The notes under the pieces: model-generated
What the model saw: the letters and a program-made list of their open reading frames with translations, nothing else
Databases searched by the model: none
Told to the model about the DNA's origin: nothing
Source: Diploscapter coronatus
Taxonomy: Eukaryota; Nematoda; Chromadorea; Rhabditida; Rhabditidae
DNA: 64,000 nt
Direction of reading: 5' to 3'
Assembly: GCA_964036155.1 (NCBI GenBank)
Contig: OZ038423.1
Location: 66,417,249-66,481,248, forward strand
Shown here: piece by piece, positions 13,301 to 24,505 of the stretch
Layout: each line of letters starts with the position of its first letter
Numbering within the stretch: position 1 is the first letter of the stretch
Position numbers and translations under genes: made by a program

Positions 13301-16292
13301 CGTATTCATTCTAATAGAGGGACATGTCCTTCTATTTTCAGAGGCTCGATTTTTGAAAAATTCGAAATTTTCAAACCTTAGTATCTCTTAATCTAATAAT
13401 CGTAATCGCTTCCAACCAAGACTAAATCCACTCTATACATTTTAAGGAGCACTATTAGTTGGGTGATGGGGGTATTTCTGGCATTTAGGAGATGCCCTAC
13501 TATTAGAGATGACTTTCTATTGGAATAAATACGGTATCTTAGGCCTCTGTGACTCAAAGACGATAAATCGCTACACCAAGAAAGGAAAGTGCATTCTCGA
13601 CATGAAGCAAGCTACAAGCAAGCGGTTTTGTCCGATGGAGAAGGGGGATTGTCTTTTTGTACGTTTTACTCCCTTTTCAGAATTATTATTAATATTTTAG
13701 GGCATTGACAGAAATTTAACGATATCTCCCCTGATGGTTGGCGAGTATGGCATTCAATTGTGTGTTGTTTACGATCCTCTTTACGAAAAACCGCCGATAG
13801 CCTACACAAACACGCGAATTTTAGCTCATAAAGTTACACGTAGGGGTTTTTTGCTTTGTTAAAAATATTTCAAAATTCATTATTTCGGTGGGTTTCAGTC
13901 GCCAGTTCATCGCTAGCGATTTCTTCTGTAACTCCTTCGCTTCATGGAACTATTCTGGTCTATGCTTCACTTATAATTTTGGTGTTCATTCTGCTGATCG
14001 CCATAATCGTCTACAAATGCTATACTGGTCGAATTCGTTGCTGCAGAAGGAAGAAGCAAATGTGAGTTAAATCCTGCTTTTTTGCAAAATATTGACAGCT
14101 TTAGAGATCGATTCGTCCTCGATGAAAAGTGCTTGAATATTCACCACAATCACATATTAGGTTCTGGCAAATTTGGAACTGTTTATTTAGGTATAGAATT
14201 TAGTGATTATTGTGGCAGACAATTTCTTTCAGCACAATTATCAGCTGAATTGCATGGTCCGGTGATATTGGACGATCAGCAGAGAGTTGCAGTGAAAGTA
14301 TGATTTTTGGGAAAATTGACATTTATCGCAGCATGATTATGAGAGAGTGTTGACGAAGATCTTTCTTACGATGTTGGAAATTATTCACGTTGCATGTTGC
14401 GATTCAACCATTTTGTTAATCGAAAATCTTCGTGTAAAAATATACTCAGACTCCATACGATTCGAAAGAAGCTCGAGCTCTATTTATGGAAGAAGTAGAA
14501 GGAGCGAAATGCGTTGGGAGACATCCTAAGTTGGTCGCAATCATAGGTGATCTTCAATATTCTTCTAATAAAGTTCATAATTTCTGTTTTAGGAACCGTA
14601 ATGTCGGATGATTTTATGCATTTCGTAATGGAATATTGTCATCATGGAAATCTGAAGGAGTATTTGGCGAAACGAAGAAATTACATGCTTGGGGTTCAGA
14701 GGAACTGATCTCATCTTTCGTAATCTAAATTTTTCAGCTACAAAATCGAAACATCGATTTAAACGCACCAATGGCGAACATTGAAGGAGTCGATTTTGAG
14801 CAGGTAATTTTCTATTATCAATTAAAAAAAATGAAAATTCTTAGGTTTTTACAGTCGAAGATATCCACAGAATTGCCAGTCAAGCGTGCACTGGGATGGT
14901 TTGAAATCAAAGAATTTTTAAAATGACAACATAGAAGTTTAGGCCTACCTAGCTCAAAATTCTATCATCCACAATGCACTCTGTGCTCGACATGTCCTCA
15001 TCACTTCTGATCATTCTGTAAAAATCTCCGATTTCGGAAACATCACTTTCGAGAACAACAGTCACAAGTAATTTTCATCGTACTTCAGGAAAGTAAATGG
15101 TGTTTAGATTTGAACTTCCAACAGAGTTGACGAAATGGACAGCCATCGAGATTTTGAAAGGAAGTCAACCTTCTCCGAAATCAGATGTGTAAGGATGGTT
15201 ACAATAAATAATCTCTATCTATGGAAAAGGTCGAATTTTTTTAAAGAGACGATTCAAAAATGCGCAAAAATCGGCTTGCAAGAAAGAAAAATAGAGTACT
15301 TTTGGTGGTATTTAATAGAAGTTATTTATTATTTGGATATGTCGGATTATCGGTGTTAGGTGGTTGACTTAGACCACCCTGGGATGAGCCCCGTAGCTCA
15401 AAGGCTTTAGGTCTTAGCTAGAAGCTACACTATCAGAGATTCGCTTCTCGAGTCCCTGATGATTCATATTTTCTGCTTACAAACCCTCAGTATTAACGGA
15501 ACAGTTAATAGAGAAAGATGGGAATGCTAATTAAATTCTGATTGACGAAATAGAGAAGTTGATGAATGGGAAGGGGGAATTGTTTCGACGATTTTAAGAC
15601 AAAGAATTAAGGAAACTATTTTCTTACACTACTATCTAAATTTTATGCACTTTCAGATGGTGCTTCGGGGTTCTTCTTTGGGAACTCTCTACAGTCGGAG
15701 GCTCTCCATATCACAACACTGACAATCGAAATGTTCTGAGTCTACTCGAGAAAGGATTCAGACTGCCGAAAGTCGATAATGCATCATTATTGCTGTAAGA
15801 AGCTAATTTGTTTCTTTTTTCAAAGTTATTCGATAATTTAGGTATCAACTAATGAGAGAACTTTGGTGCGACAGCCCAGATGACAGGATGACATTTGCTC
15901 AACTATCATCTCGACTCTCATACACCATTCAGCAGGACTACAACGCATCACACAGATTCGTTACGGTAGGTATAAATCACGAAAAAATATTTATTTGTAA
16001 CTAGGATTGATTGGTCAGAATAAGTTAGATTATGATCAGCGAAGTGAAAATATTCTGAATTGCAATTTGGAACTGAATCAATACAAACTCACTTGAACGT
16101 ATTTTTCAGAAACAAAAAAACAGACAAATTCAGATTGATCGCTTTGCCCCGTATTACGTGGATTCCGAAGAGGATACCAAGACTCTGCCAATTTTGTCAG
16201 TGCCCGAACCAGGCAAAAACAATCGACGAACCTCGAATGATCCTGCTCATTTGTTGAGTGAATCCGAGAGATTGTTAGGATTTAGGAGATGA
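10327..16292 (+). CDS. Receptor tyrosine kinase-like protein, probable pseudokinase
   Basis: About 19 exons, roughly 780 residues. A signal peptide (MFRVLVLLLPVFLFF) leads into an unrecognised ectodomain with scattered cysteines. A transmembrane helix (ILVYASLIILVFILLIAIIV) and a basic stop-transfer CCRRKKQ follow. The cytoplasmic kinase fold has the P-loop GSGKFGTVYLG, the VAVK lysine, an alpha-C glutamate region, and DFG (ISDFGN). The catalytic loop reads HNALCARHV where active tyrosine kinases have HRDLAARNV, so the catalytic Asp and the metal-binding Asn are both replaced. APE reads AIE. It may bind nucleotide but should not catalyse normally. ATG follows an AG acceptor directly. The large 1.9-kb intron (10990-12892) holds the small minus-strand gene and a MITE. 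Phases agree across it, but that the first three exons belong to this gene is inference. Confidence 0.8.
11316..11879 (-). CDS. Small secreted basic protein, nested gene
   Basis: Three exons encode about 117 residues. The N-terminus MNISITILLTVFAFIAAVSA is a clear signal peptide with likely cleavage after AVSA. The mature part has three cysteines (LECDGH, RDCVED, LWCMI), an acidic centre, and a very basic end with dibasic sites (SRRDF, RGKRGGRK, KLRR) finishing RRIHPW. Exon phases are consistent (0, then 1) with normal donors and acceptors. It lies inside a large intron of the receptor pseudokinase gene on the opposite strand. The family was not recognised. A neuropeptide or peptide-hormone precursor is possible from the dibasic sites, but an odd cysteine count and no repeated peptide leave this open. 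Confidence 0.65.
12357..12694 (-). mobile_element. MITE-like element, copy 2 (inverted)
   Basis: About 338 bp that is the reverse complement of the element at 8665-8997, with scattered substitutions. Its ends form imperfect inverted repeats: GAGTGGTCAAGTG at left and GAGCGGCCAAGTG reading inward from the right. It is located in the large pseudokinase intron. There is no open frame of note. Confidence 0.7.
15381..15460 (+). other. tRNA-like sequence, possible degenerate copy
   Basis: An island with an A-box-like TAGCTCAAAGG and a B-box-like TTCTCGAGTCC, starting GGGA and closing with TCCC. The T-loop region carries extra bases and no clean cloverleaf could be drawn. It sits within an intron of the pseudokinase gene. 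It may be a tRNA pseudogene or tRNA-derived SINE remnant, or chance. Confidence 0.2.
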
Positions 16293-18150
16293 CTTTTTAC
16301 AAATTATTTTGCATAGTTTAAAGTTCACTTTTAACAACTACAGGAATTGCCGATCTCTTGCTATATCTTCATGTGTATTTGTCGATGTTTATAATATGTT
16401 TGGAGGAATAAAATATCATGTACAGATTCATTGAGTCTATAATTTTCACGTCACTTTTTAGTCTTTCTCCGATTTTTTCTATAACATGTTTGGACGCCCT
16501 TGATATCAAATTAACAAATTTACAATCAAGTTGACAGCTGTGTTGATAGATTGGAAACTAAATTTTTGAAAAAGATTATCGGGAAAAAGAAGAAAACGAC
16601 AACCTGAAAAAGTAGTTACAATAATTACATAAGGATTAGTAAGGGAAGACAACTTTTTCCCTTGCAAACCCTGTGCTATTTCTAATGCGACGATGCTAAG
16701 ATGCAACTACTTTTCCAAATTGTCAAGAAACCTTATCGAAGTTACCGAAGTAAATCAGATTGAGTATAGAGGATAAAGATTATTGAAGACATTGAAGTGT
16801 CACCCAACAAACATAGATGCATAGATGTGTACGAGAGCTGAAACGTCACTTTGATTTCTGTCCTCGCTTCTTCGCTTCTTTCGCTAGTCGTATTTGTGTT
16901 GACCGGTTAAATCAAGTGAGTGGCCACAAGCCGAGGACATGATAAATCGCAGAAGAAAACTCTTTCCGTATTATAGAAGTAGCGGTCGCATGTATCTTCT
17001 TAAAATTATTCCTGTTGCTTACGGATTGCTCGATTATTTCTGTTTGACTTTGTGTAACTTCTTTCGCGATATCTGAGTTTTGTTCCTCAATTGAAACTTA
17101 TACCGTTTCTCATCCAAATCTGGCCCTGGCTTTCAATTTTCGAGCTTCTCATTCGCTCTCTCACTTTGAAACGTTCCTTCGCTCCTCATTTCCCTGAGGC
17201 ATTAAGATTTAGACGGCAAGCAGAGTAAAGTGGCTGCAGCTCAATGGTAGCATGTAGGTTCAGAAAAATCATTTGGCAATGATCACGACTCTCCTTTGCA
17301 ATAGTTTTTGTCATATTTCATCTTCCAGAGGATAGAGAAATTGAAACCAAGAGACGACTGAGAAAAGAGAAAAATGGGAGCCGGAGCCAGATTTGGATGA
17401 AAAACAGTAAAATTTATCTCTGGCTAATCCTGATCTCTGTTGAACTTGACTAAATTTTTATTATTGCAAATTGACAAGCCAAAGAAAAGATCATAATTTT
17501 TCCACAATGCTGAGAACGTGTATTAGTTTCACATGCTACTAATGAGAGTTATTGAAATATGGAAGTTTGAAGTTTTTAGGTTAACAAATGATAAAATGCT
17601 ATCATTCTTTACAAAAACAAACGTCATAAATCTCATATTTCGTTGGTCTATTTTTCGTCAAATCGAGTAATTTTTACGATAACTGTGTAACGATTCCGTC
17701 GCATAACGCCACTATAAAAACTGTTGCTATTTCTCGAAAGCTAAAAGTTTTGCTTGTTTGACTTTTGAAAATTCTCAAAGTTCACGGCGTCGCTACGTCA
17801 TTGTTCATAACAGTTCTCTTTATCTTTGAAGGTTTCCTTGTCAGGTCGAATTATCTTTGCGCCCTGCAAGCCAACAGAATTTCTATCGTATCGAGAAATA
17901 CGGGAGAAAATCTGGAATTTCGACGTGAATGTGCGTCTAGTCTCGGTATACTCTGCAAAGTGTACAGTAATACGCTTCAAATTACGTAATTTCCAAATTC
18001 TATACTAGAAAGGAGTCGAAATGTCGAAATTGACTAACAATCGCTCCTTTACCAAATCATCAACAGGCGGGTTTCACCATGACACTTCATTTGCACTAAC
18101 CGTGGTTTAATGAAATTCGGGACTTGACTTGAAGTTTACTGACAAGCACA
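16293..18150. other. Intergenic, no gene seen
   Basis: Contains the pseudokinase 3' UTR at left and presumably the promoter of the SLC17-like gene at right. There are CT-rich stretches near 16860 and 17140-17190. Short open frames around 17765-18008 overlap one another on both strands and are not supported by splice sites or family resemblance. Confidence 0.5.
16407..16412 (+). terminator. Poly(A) signal AATAAA
   Basis: Canonical AATAAA about 115 bases after the pseudokinase stop codon, in an AT-rich 3' UTR. It fits as the cleavage and polyadenylation signal of that gene. Confidence 0.55.
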
Positions 18151-21100
18151 ATGAGTTCGGACGAGGAGAATACGTGAGTTCAAACATCATCGTGTTATGT
18201 GGTTATTTTGCTTCCAGTTTGGTTTTTTGGTTTCGCTTGCTGCTGACATATTTTATTGAATTCTTGATTCTCTAACATTTCTTATAGCAGAGAATAGTAA
18301 TAACTAACAAGCCGAATTCCGATTTCTATGATATTGGGCTACTTCAGGTCATATCTGAAAAATGTTTGCAAGTCAATTCGAATTTGTCTGTTCCGATATA
18401 CATGAAAATGCCAAAGTTTTTATGCTATCAGATATTTTCTTTTCTTAAAAGTCCCCGTTCGTATAAAATTCTTATTTTTATTTCTTTTTTCCTGTTCTAT
18501 CTAAACTTCAATAGATATTTTCTAAAACTTTCAAATTCCATAATTTGGTCAAATCCACGTCAACTCACCATCAGCATTCCTCCTTCTGGGAATTAATTAT
18601 GTCCGTCATATAAAAGCATCGCGGACCTTCCCCGGGTCGATTGCCTTTTAAAATAATAAAACCGATATTCAATTGGTTTGTCTTTTTTTATCACTCACAC
18701 AAAATAACTGCGGTTATTATTCCGGTACTGAAACATTCGGAAGTAAAGTTAGGTGAAACGTAAGCAGATCCTTTCAATATTTCGTCCATACTTAATATTT
18801 TATTTTACTCATCACCTTCCCGAACATGTCTGCTTATTTTCGACCTAGATATTTCCTTGATGATTTCAAAGATTTTTAACGATTTCGAATAAAATTCTGA
18901 ACTTTTCGTTGGTTCACATCTTTGAATTCCACTACTAATAGTGAAAGGTTAGGTGGGAAATTGCACTGTCAATAAACCTGATTCGGGCTTCATCACATTT
19001 TCCCCCAGAAATCCTATGCTTTAGTGTGATAATGTTTCCGCTTACACGTCAAGCTTTGAACTTTGTCAGCCTAGCTAAATCGTTTCACCTTCAATGTTCG
19101 GGCTATCTGATTATCCCTGCTTGAGTACCACCCCCTAATTGCTTCTGTCTTCAGTTTATCTTTCACATCTGTCATCGATATGTGTGTTTGTGTTAACATC
19201 CCTCCATCCTTTCTCCCCTTCTGATTCTCTTTGATACATCATCGACTGTCTCTTAACTGCTTCTGCCATTTCCTTTCCAAGCTTCTCCCTTCTGTCCTTC
19301 AGTTTATCATTTCACTTGTTCTGACTTATAATTGGCAGAATATTGTCGGAAAGTTCATTTATTTTATCCAAAACGCACTAAAATCGATATCCAATGAATT
19401 TCACTTTCCGACTGTAGTTGAAAAACTTGCAGCTAGATTTTTTTTGGAAAATTTCGAATCGCGAAGATCATAGAAGATCACATATTTTATTGCAAAAAAT
19501 GATTTGCAAAACTTGGTTGAATTTTCTGCCAATTCACTGAATATTCTACGACTTTTTCATTCGAATTTCAGGCTCCTAATGCCCAACGTAACAGTCATCA
19601 ACGTCTTGACTGAAAACAACACCAATGCTGTGGGGGATTCTAGCAAAAATAAACCTAAAGATATCGGTAAATAAAATTTCGATCTTCATTCTTTGCAAAC
19701 AATGATAACTGCCCTATTTTAGCAAAGCGAAGAAAATCGTCCGAGTCTAGCAATTCGAGTGATGAAGAAAGGTTATCGGACATAAATCATAATTTGTAGA
19801 TCATTTTCTCCAAAATTGATAAATCACTTGCAAGATACTATTGAGCTGAATGATATACTTTTTCAAATAGTTATCTAAAAGATTTTCAGCTCGTGGACCA
19901 GATATATAATTTTGGCCAGCACATTATTATGCCAGGCATCTTTAATGGCGAATATCAACGCTTTCAACTTTACGATATTATGCATGCCCGGAACGTCGCA
20001 TTTGGATGAAGAAACTCTGTCGATGAATCAAGTAAAGCTTTTTTTTCAGAAAAATATGATTCTGATATTGCAAATGACCGATGACTTGAGACGAAATAAA
20101 AGGATCGTCATTCTTTCTCCCGCTCTTTTATGATTTCGAATGTGCATTGACGCCATTAATTCATTTGGCAACTCTTTGTATTTGCTTTTCGTCGAAATTA
20201 ACGGGATTTTTGTAGCAATTATTTTCCTCTATCGATATTGATAAAAATTAATCGGCTAATTATCGATAATTACCCTTAAAAATGAGAAAAACGGGCTCAT
20301 AGAAAAAGACACCGGGTTTTCTAAGAAATAGTATGGGGAGGCAAGATAGGAAAAGAAAAAAAACCGGCCTTTTTCTAACTGGTGTCCCGGTGTCTTTTCT
20401 AGGAGCCGAAAAACGAAAATAAAATAAAATAAATTAACGCATAACGAACAAATGTTCGTCTCTCGTGCATCCGAAGCACACAACACAGGAGGGAAGAGAA
20501 AGAAAGATGCTCCATTTATCTCGTCTAAAGTTTTCGGTCATTCACAATATTTACTTTCAGACAATGTACGTGACAGGATTCACAAGAAGTGACAAGACTC
20601 TCATCTACAGTGCAGTAGCAATTGGGAGTTTATTGGCTGTTGTGCCAATTTCTTTGCTCATATCGAAAAGCGGATGCAGAAAGGTAATTTTTTCAGTCAT
20701 GAGTGTATGAGTGTTTGGAATTTGAAGTATTCTCGATCTAAAAACATTAAATTGAAAATGTCTCAGCTATCAGTTGATCTCTCAGCCTATAATTTGTGTG
20801 AATTCAGGTTTTCTTCGCATGCGGCCTTCTGTCTGCCATCGCGACATGCTGCATCCCATTCGTAGCAACAGACAATCTCATGCTATTTTTGGTAATGAGA
20901 TTCTTACAGGTGAACCAAATCAAGAGCATCAATAACGATCAGGGGTGTTCGTAAATTTCTGTTCCGTTTTCGAAAAAATTTAAGAAAGCTTCTCCTTTTA
21001 CGTTTCCGAAATTTTTGGAAGAGTAATTTCCGTTCTGTTTCCGAAACTCATTTTCGAACACCACTGATAGCAATACACTGCTTCAATATCAGACTATGAA

Positions 21101-23419
21101 AGATGATCGTTTGCAGATTTATTAAATATACAAACTTTTTATGATAAAAGCACACGTATTTTCAAATTTTAGATAAATAATTTTTTGACTTCAAAATTTT
21201 CCACCCTTCACCATTTCAATTTCATTTTAGGGAGCCGCCTTTGCCTCATGTATGCCGACTGCAGGAGCAGCTACAGCGTCCTGGGCCCCGATAATTCAGC
21301 ATGGCTTGTTCATCTCAACCTTCACAACTTTCCCCATTCTGGGAAGTGTTATCGCAATGCCTGTATCTGGAATCGTCAGTTTCTTTTCTTTTTTCTTTTG
21401 TAAAAAATAGATTTTAGCTCTGCACTTCACCACTTGGGTGGAAAGCGGTTTATTTCCTCCTAACTGGAATTACTCTCTTCGTATTTGGTGTTTGGGTAAT
21501 CAGTTAAGAAAGAATGGTCGGCAACCATCATTTTTAGGTAATTTTATTCCGAGACTATCCTGAGAATCACAAACTAGTCAATAAATCTGAGCTTCTTCGA
21601 ATTTCACATGGAAAGAATCTGAGTGACTGCTCGAAATCTGATGAGAAGGACCCCGTCCCATACGGAAGAATTGTGTTGACTCCATCGATTTTGGGAGTCT
21701 GTATCGGAGCTATCGGGGACTTCCTTTCAATTCAGGCACTCTTTAGTTTTTTTTATTAATGAAATTTAAGCGAAGTGAGATCAAGATTTGAGAAGTCGTG
21801 AAAGGAGTTGTGTAATCGGTCCTCAATCTTTCTGATGTCTAAATTAAGTTTACTCTTGCACAAGATGGAAAGTGGTGGAGAACATTCCACTTTTTTAGTA
21901 ACTTTGTGTATTTCATTTAAAAAAGTACATGATTTTATGATATTTCGAAGGAGAATTCCTTTGCTATACCCGACTGATCAGAAAGTATCTAATAGGCAGA
22001 TCTAATCAACCATTGAAAACAATGCTACTGTATAATTGGTGTTATGTTAGTGTAAATCAACTAAATGGGCTAATTTAGCTAATTCACGTTTTCTCGCCGA
22101 TCTATATTCGTAATGTCCTACAGTATTCCGTCCACGAAACAGGTTTCTCAAGAGTTTTTTTCTATGATATTCCTTCGCAAGGTTTCCATCAAGGGAGATA
22201 ATATAATTGTGATGGAAATTTCTAGGGATACGCGATAGAATAACTTCAAACAATTTCTTTTTCAGGTTTCGCCGCTGGACTACCAGTCTTTCTGCAACTT
22301 CTCGTTAAGGTGAGGACGAATATCAAAATTGATAGTTTCTATAAGAAAAGTTAAAAAAAAACTTATTCAATCAAGAGACATTTAAAATCGACAGCTACAA
22401 TAATTTTCTAATTTGTTTTTGAACGTGATAAATAATTTGTTGAAAGCATTGAATTTCAGATTTTCGGTGGCCTGAGCAGTGACCTGCTTCGCTGCATGTC
22501 GGAGACCACCAAACTTCGTATATTCAACACGATCTCTATGTGGGTCAGCGGAGCGTTCTTACTATCATTAGCCTTCGTAAATCAAGGTTCGAAGATGGAA
22601 ATTTTCCGCAAATTATTATTATTCGAATTTCAGGCGAAGGCCTCTATGGAATGATCCTGATCACATTAGCGACGATGCTTCAGGGCTTTAATGGGGCGGG
22701 CTTTAACAAAGTTCGATTTTCACAATATACCCAGAAAAAGTGAACATTTAGTGTGCAACACTCGTTTCTCGCCAACATTCCCATTTCGTTCTAGCGATTA
22801 TCCAATTCTTATGGTGTATAGCGATGCTCATTTCACCTATTATGGTAAGCTGAATGGGCAACGCTGAAAACCGCGAGAACCACAAGACACGAGACATTGA
22901 GAAATAGTGCGGTAAAAGGGTAAAAGAAAGCCTATCATCCCTACCCAAGCCATACACTATTTCGCATGTCTTGAGGTGTTGATGTCGTGCGGTTTCCGGA
23001 TAGCCTTTTTGAAAAACTTTGTGCTAAACGCAAATCAAAATTGATATTTTGTACACCCCTGAGTTGCAGTTGCTTTCTTGCAAGTCTGTATTAGTCCTCA
23101 ATATCTACAGAAACAATTGATAGTGTAGTTAGAATATTTTCACAAATATCGTTTTGTAATAATTTGATGGCAATGATTAAAGGAAGTGGGTAAAATGTAG
23201 TTGTTCTGAAGCAGAATCATCAAAATAAATTTGCAGATAACAGCCCTGCTTCCGACGGGTTCGGCCTCTGAATGGCACGTGGTGTTCATCGTACACACGG
23301 CAATTCTCTTCCTGTGCAATGCAGTGTTCTGCTGCCTGGCCACTGCCAAACCTGCTCCTTGGACTGATTCCTCAATTACTCATTTTTCCAGGAAAAATAC
23401 ACCAATATTCATTTCGTAA
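18151..23419 (+). CDS. MFS transporter, SLC17-like
   Basis: About 13 exons encode a multi-pass transporter of the major facilitator superfamily, closest by eye to SLC17 organic anion/phosphate carriers. An acidic Ser-rich cytosolic N-terminus (MSSDEENTLLMPN; KRRKSSESSNSSDEER) precedes the first helix (YIILASTLLCQASLMANIN). Further features are a long first loop, the helix 2 segment AVAIGSLLAVVPISLLI, GAAFASCMPTAGAATASWAP, FSPIYIRNVLQYSVHETGFA (exon 22079-22142, 64 bp) and the cytoplasmic loop FGGLSSDLLR. The final exon ends in a hydrophilic tail at TAA 23417-23419. The intron before exon 22079 appears to use a GC donor (CAG|GCACTC). Introns contain at least three small repeats. The substrate cannot be deduced. 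Confidence 0.88.
20180..20290 (-). repeat. Dispersed repeat, partner of 46370-46490
   Basis: An AT-rich segment with AAATTAACGGG, CTATCGATATTGAT and ATCGATAATTACCCTTAAAAA in this order. The same series occurs as its reverse complement at 46370-46490 in a mtk-1-like intron. Both copies are intronic and non-coding. Confidence 0.55.
20292..20408. mobile_element. Short inverted-repeat element
   Basis: About 117 bp with terminal inverted repeats of roughly 23 bases: CGGGCTCATAGAAAAAGACACCGGG at the left is mirrored by CCCGGTGTCTTTTCTAGGAGCCG at the right, with small differences. It would fold into a hairpin. It lies directly beside the dispersed repeat at 20180-20290 inside an intron of the SLC17-like gene. 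Confidence 0.55.
20940..21066. mobile_element. hAT-like MITE
   Basis: 127 bp with ends CAGGGGTGTTCG and CGAACACCACTG. CAGGG termini are typical of hAT elements. Flanking octamers ATAACGAT and ATAGCAAT match at six of eight positions, suggesting a decayed 8-bp target duplication. The interior is imperfectly palindromic (TTTCCGAAA-type motifs). It is intronic in the SLC17-like gene. Confidence 0.55.
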
Positions 23420-24505
23420 TTTATGCTAAATTTTCATATCGTAAATCTCAAACTGTAATGCCGGTGATAAGGTGATAATCTTCAGAAACAAAAAAAAACA
23501 AAACAAACTTATCCTTGAATTTGTCGTTATTTATTTTAACGAGTCTCATATTTTTCCTCTGAATTCCAAATAAGTGTCATTATCTATTGAAACTTTGATT
23601 GATTCTTAAATTCGTAACGCATATTGTGGTATTAGAATTTAAAAACTTGATTGAGAGTATTTTATTACTCGAATAAAAACCGAATCGATTTCAAGAAAAC
23701 CAACAGCTCATAAAGAACCTTGACAAGTTACGAAGATTACACGCTTCAGTACATTTTCAACGTACATTAGGCGGTTTCAATAATACGGGCATTTTATCAG
23801 CTTCAATTGAAACTCTAAATAGTGAATTCGAATGAGAGGATGTGAAAAATTTTGAGACGAAAGCGAAAAATTCGAAGAATTCAAAGAATCTCTCCAAAGT
23901 CACTACCATTTGATGATGCTGATAAAGGAGATTTTCGTTTCAGATTGCATGATTTCTAACAAATCTCAGGAATTTTCATACAATTTCGACTGATCTCTAA
24001 TAATTTTTACCCCATTAAATTTATTTCTGTGGATTATGAGCAAAAATGATGTGCTGATTTACGATTTCTACAATGGTCTAATCATTATAAATTGATCAGA
24101 TGTTCAATTCCGCTCTTTCTCAACACTTTCTATTTAAGATTTATCTAAAAATAGATTTTATTACTGCTTTTCTAATGATAATCATCAAAAATGATCTTAT
24201 GAGTATCACTTCATTTACTATTCATAAAATTAATTTGATAGCTGATATGTTTCTCATTAGCCTCTGATCTTTGCAAATATTCTTGTGATCACAGGTGAAG
24301 TTTGGGAATAGGCTAGGAATTTTGGTATTTCTTAACTCTATTACGACTTTTTATGACTATATATTTGATTATTTAACCTAATTTTAACTTCTGTTGAGTT
24401 TCACCTGTTTTTTTCTGTTATCCTGTGAGTTTTGTATCAGCATTGCGGAAGTTTCATCGCACATTTATTAGCTTTCGAAGAAAGTAATAAACTAAATAAA
24501 ATATC
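23420..24505. other. Intergenic, no gene seen
   Basis: AT-rich spacer between the SLC17-like gene and the receptor cluster. AATAAA occurs near 23671 and could serve the transporter transcript. No open frame, RNA gene or clear repeat was seen. Confidence 0.5.

Noticed and set aside
21736..22265. Seemingly missing transmembrane exon in the SLC17-like gene
   Set aside because: A 64-bp exon at 22079-22142 encodes the expected FSPIYIRNVLQYSVHETG segment and restores the phase.
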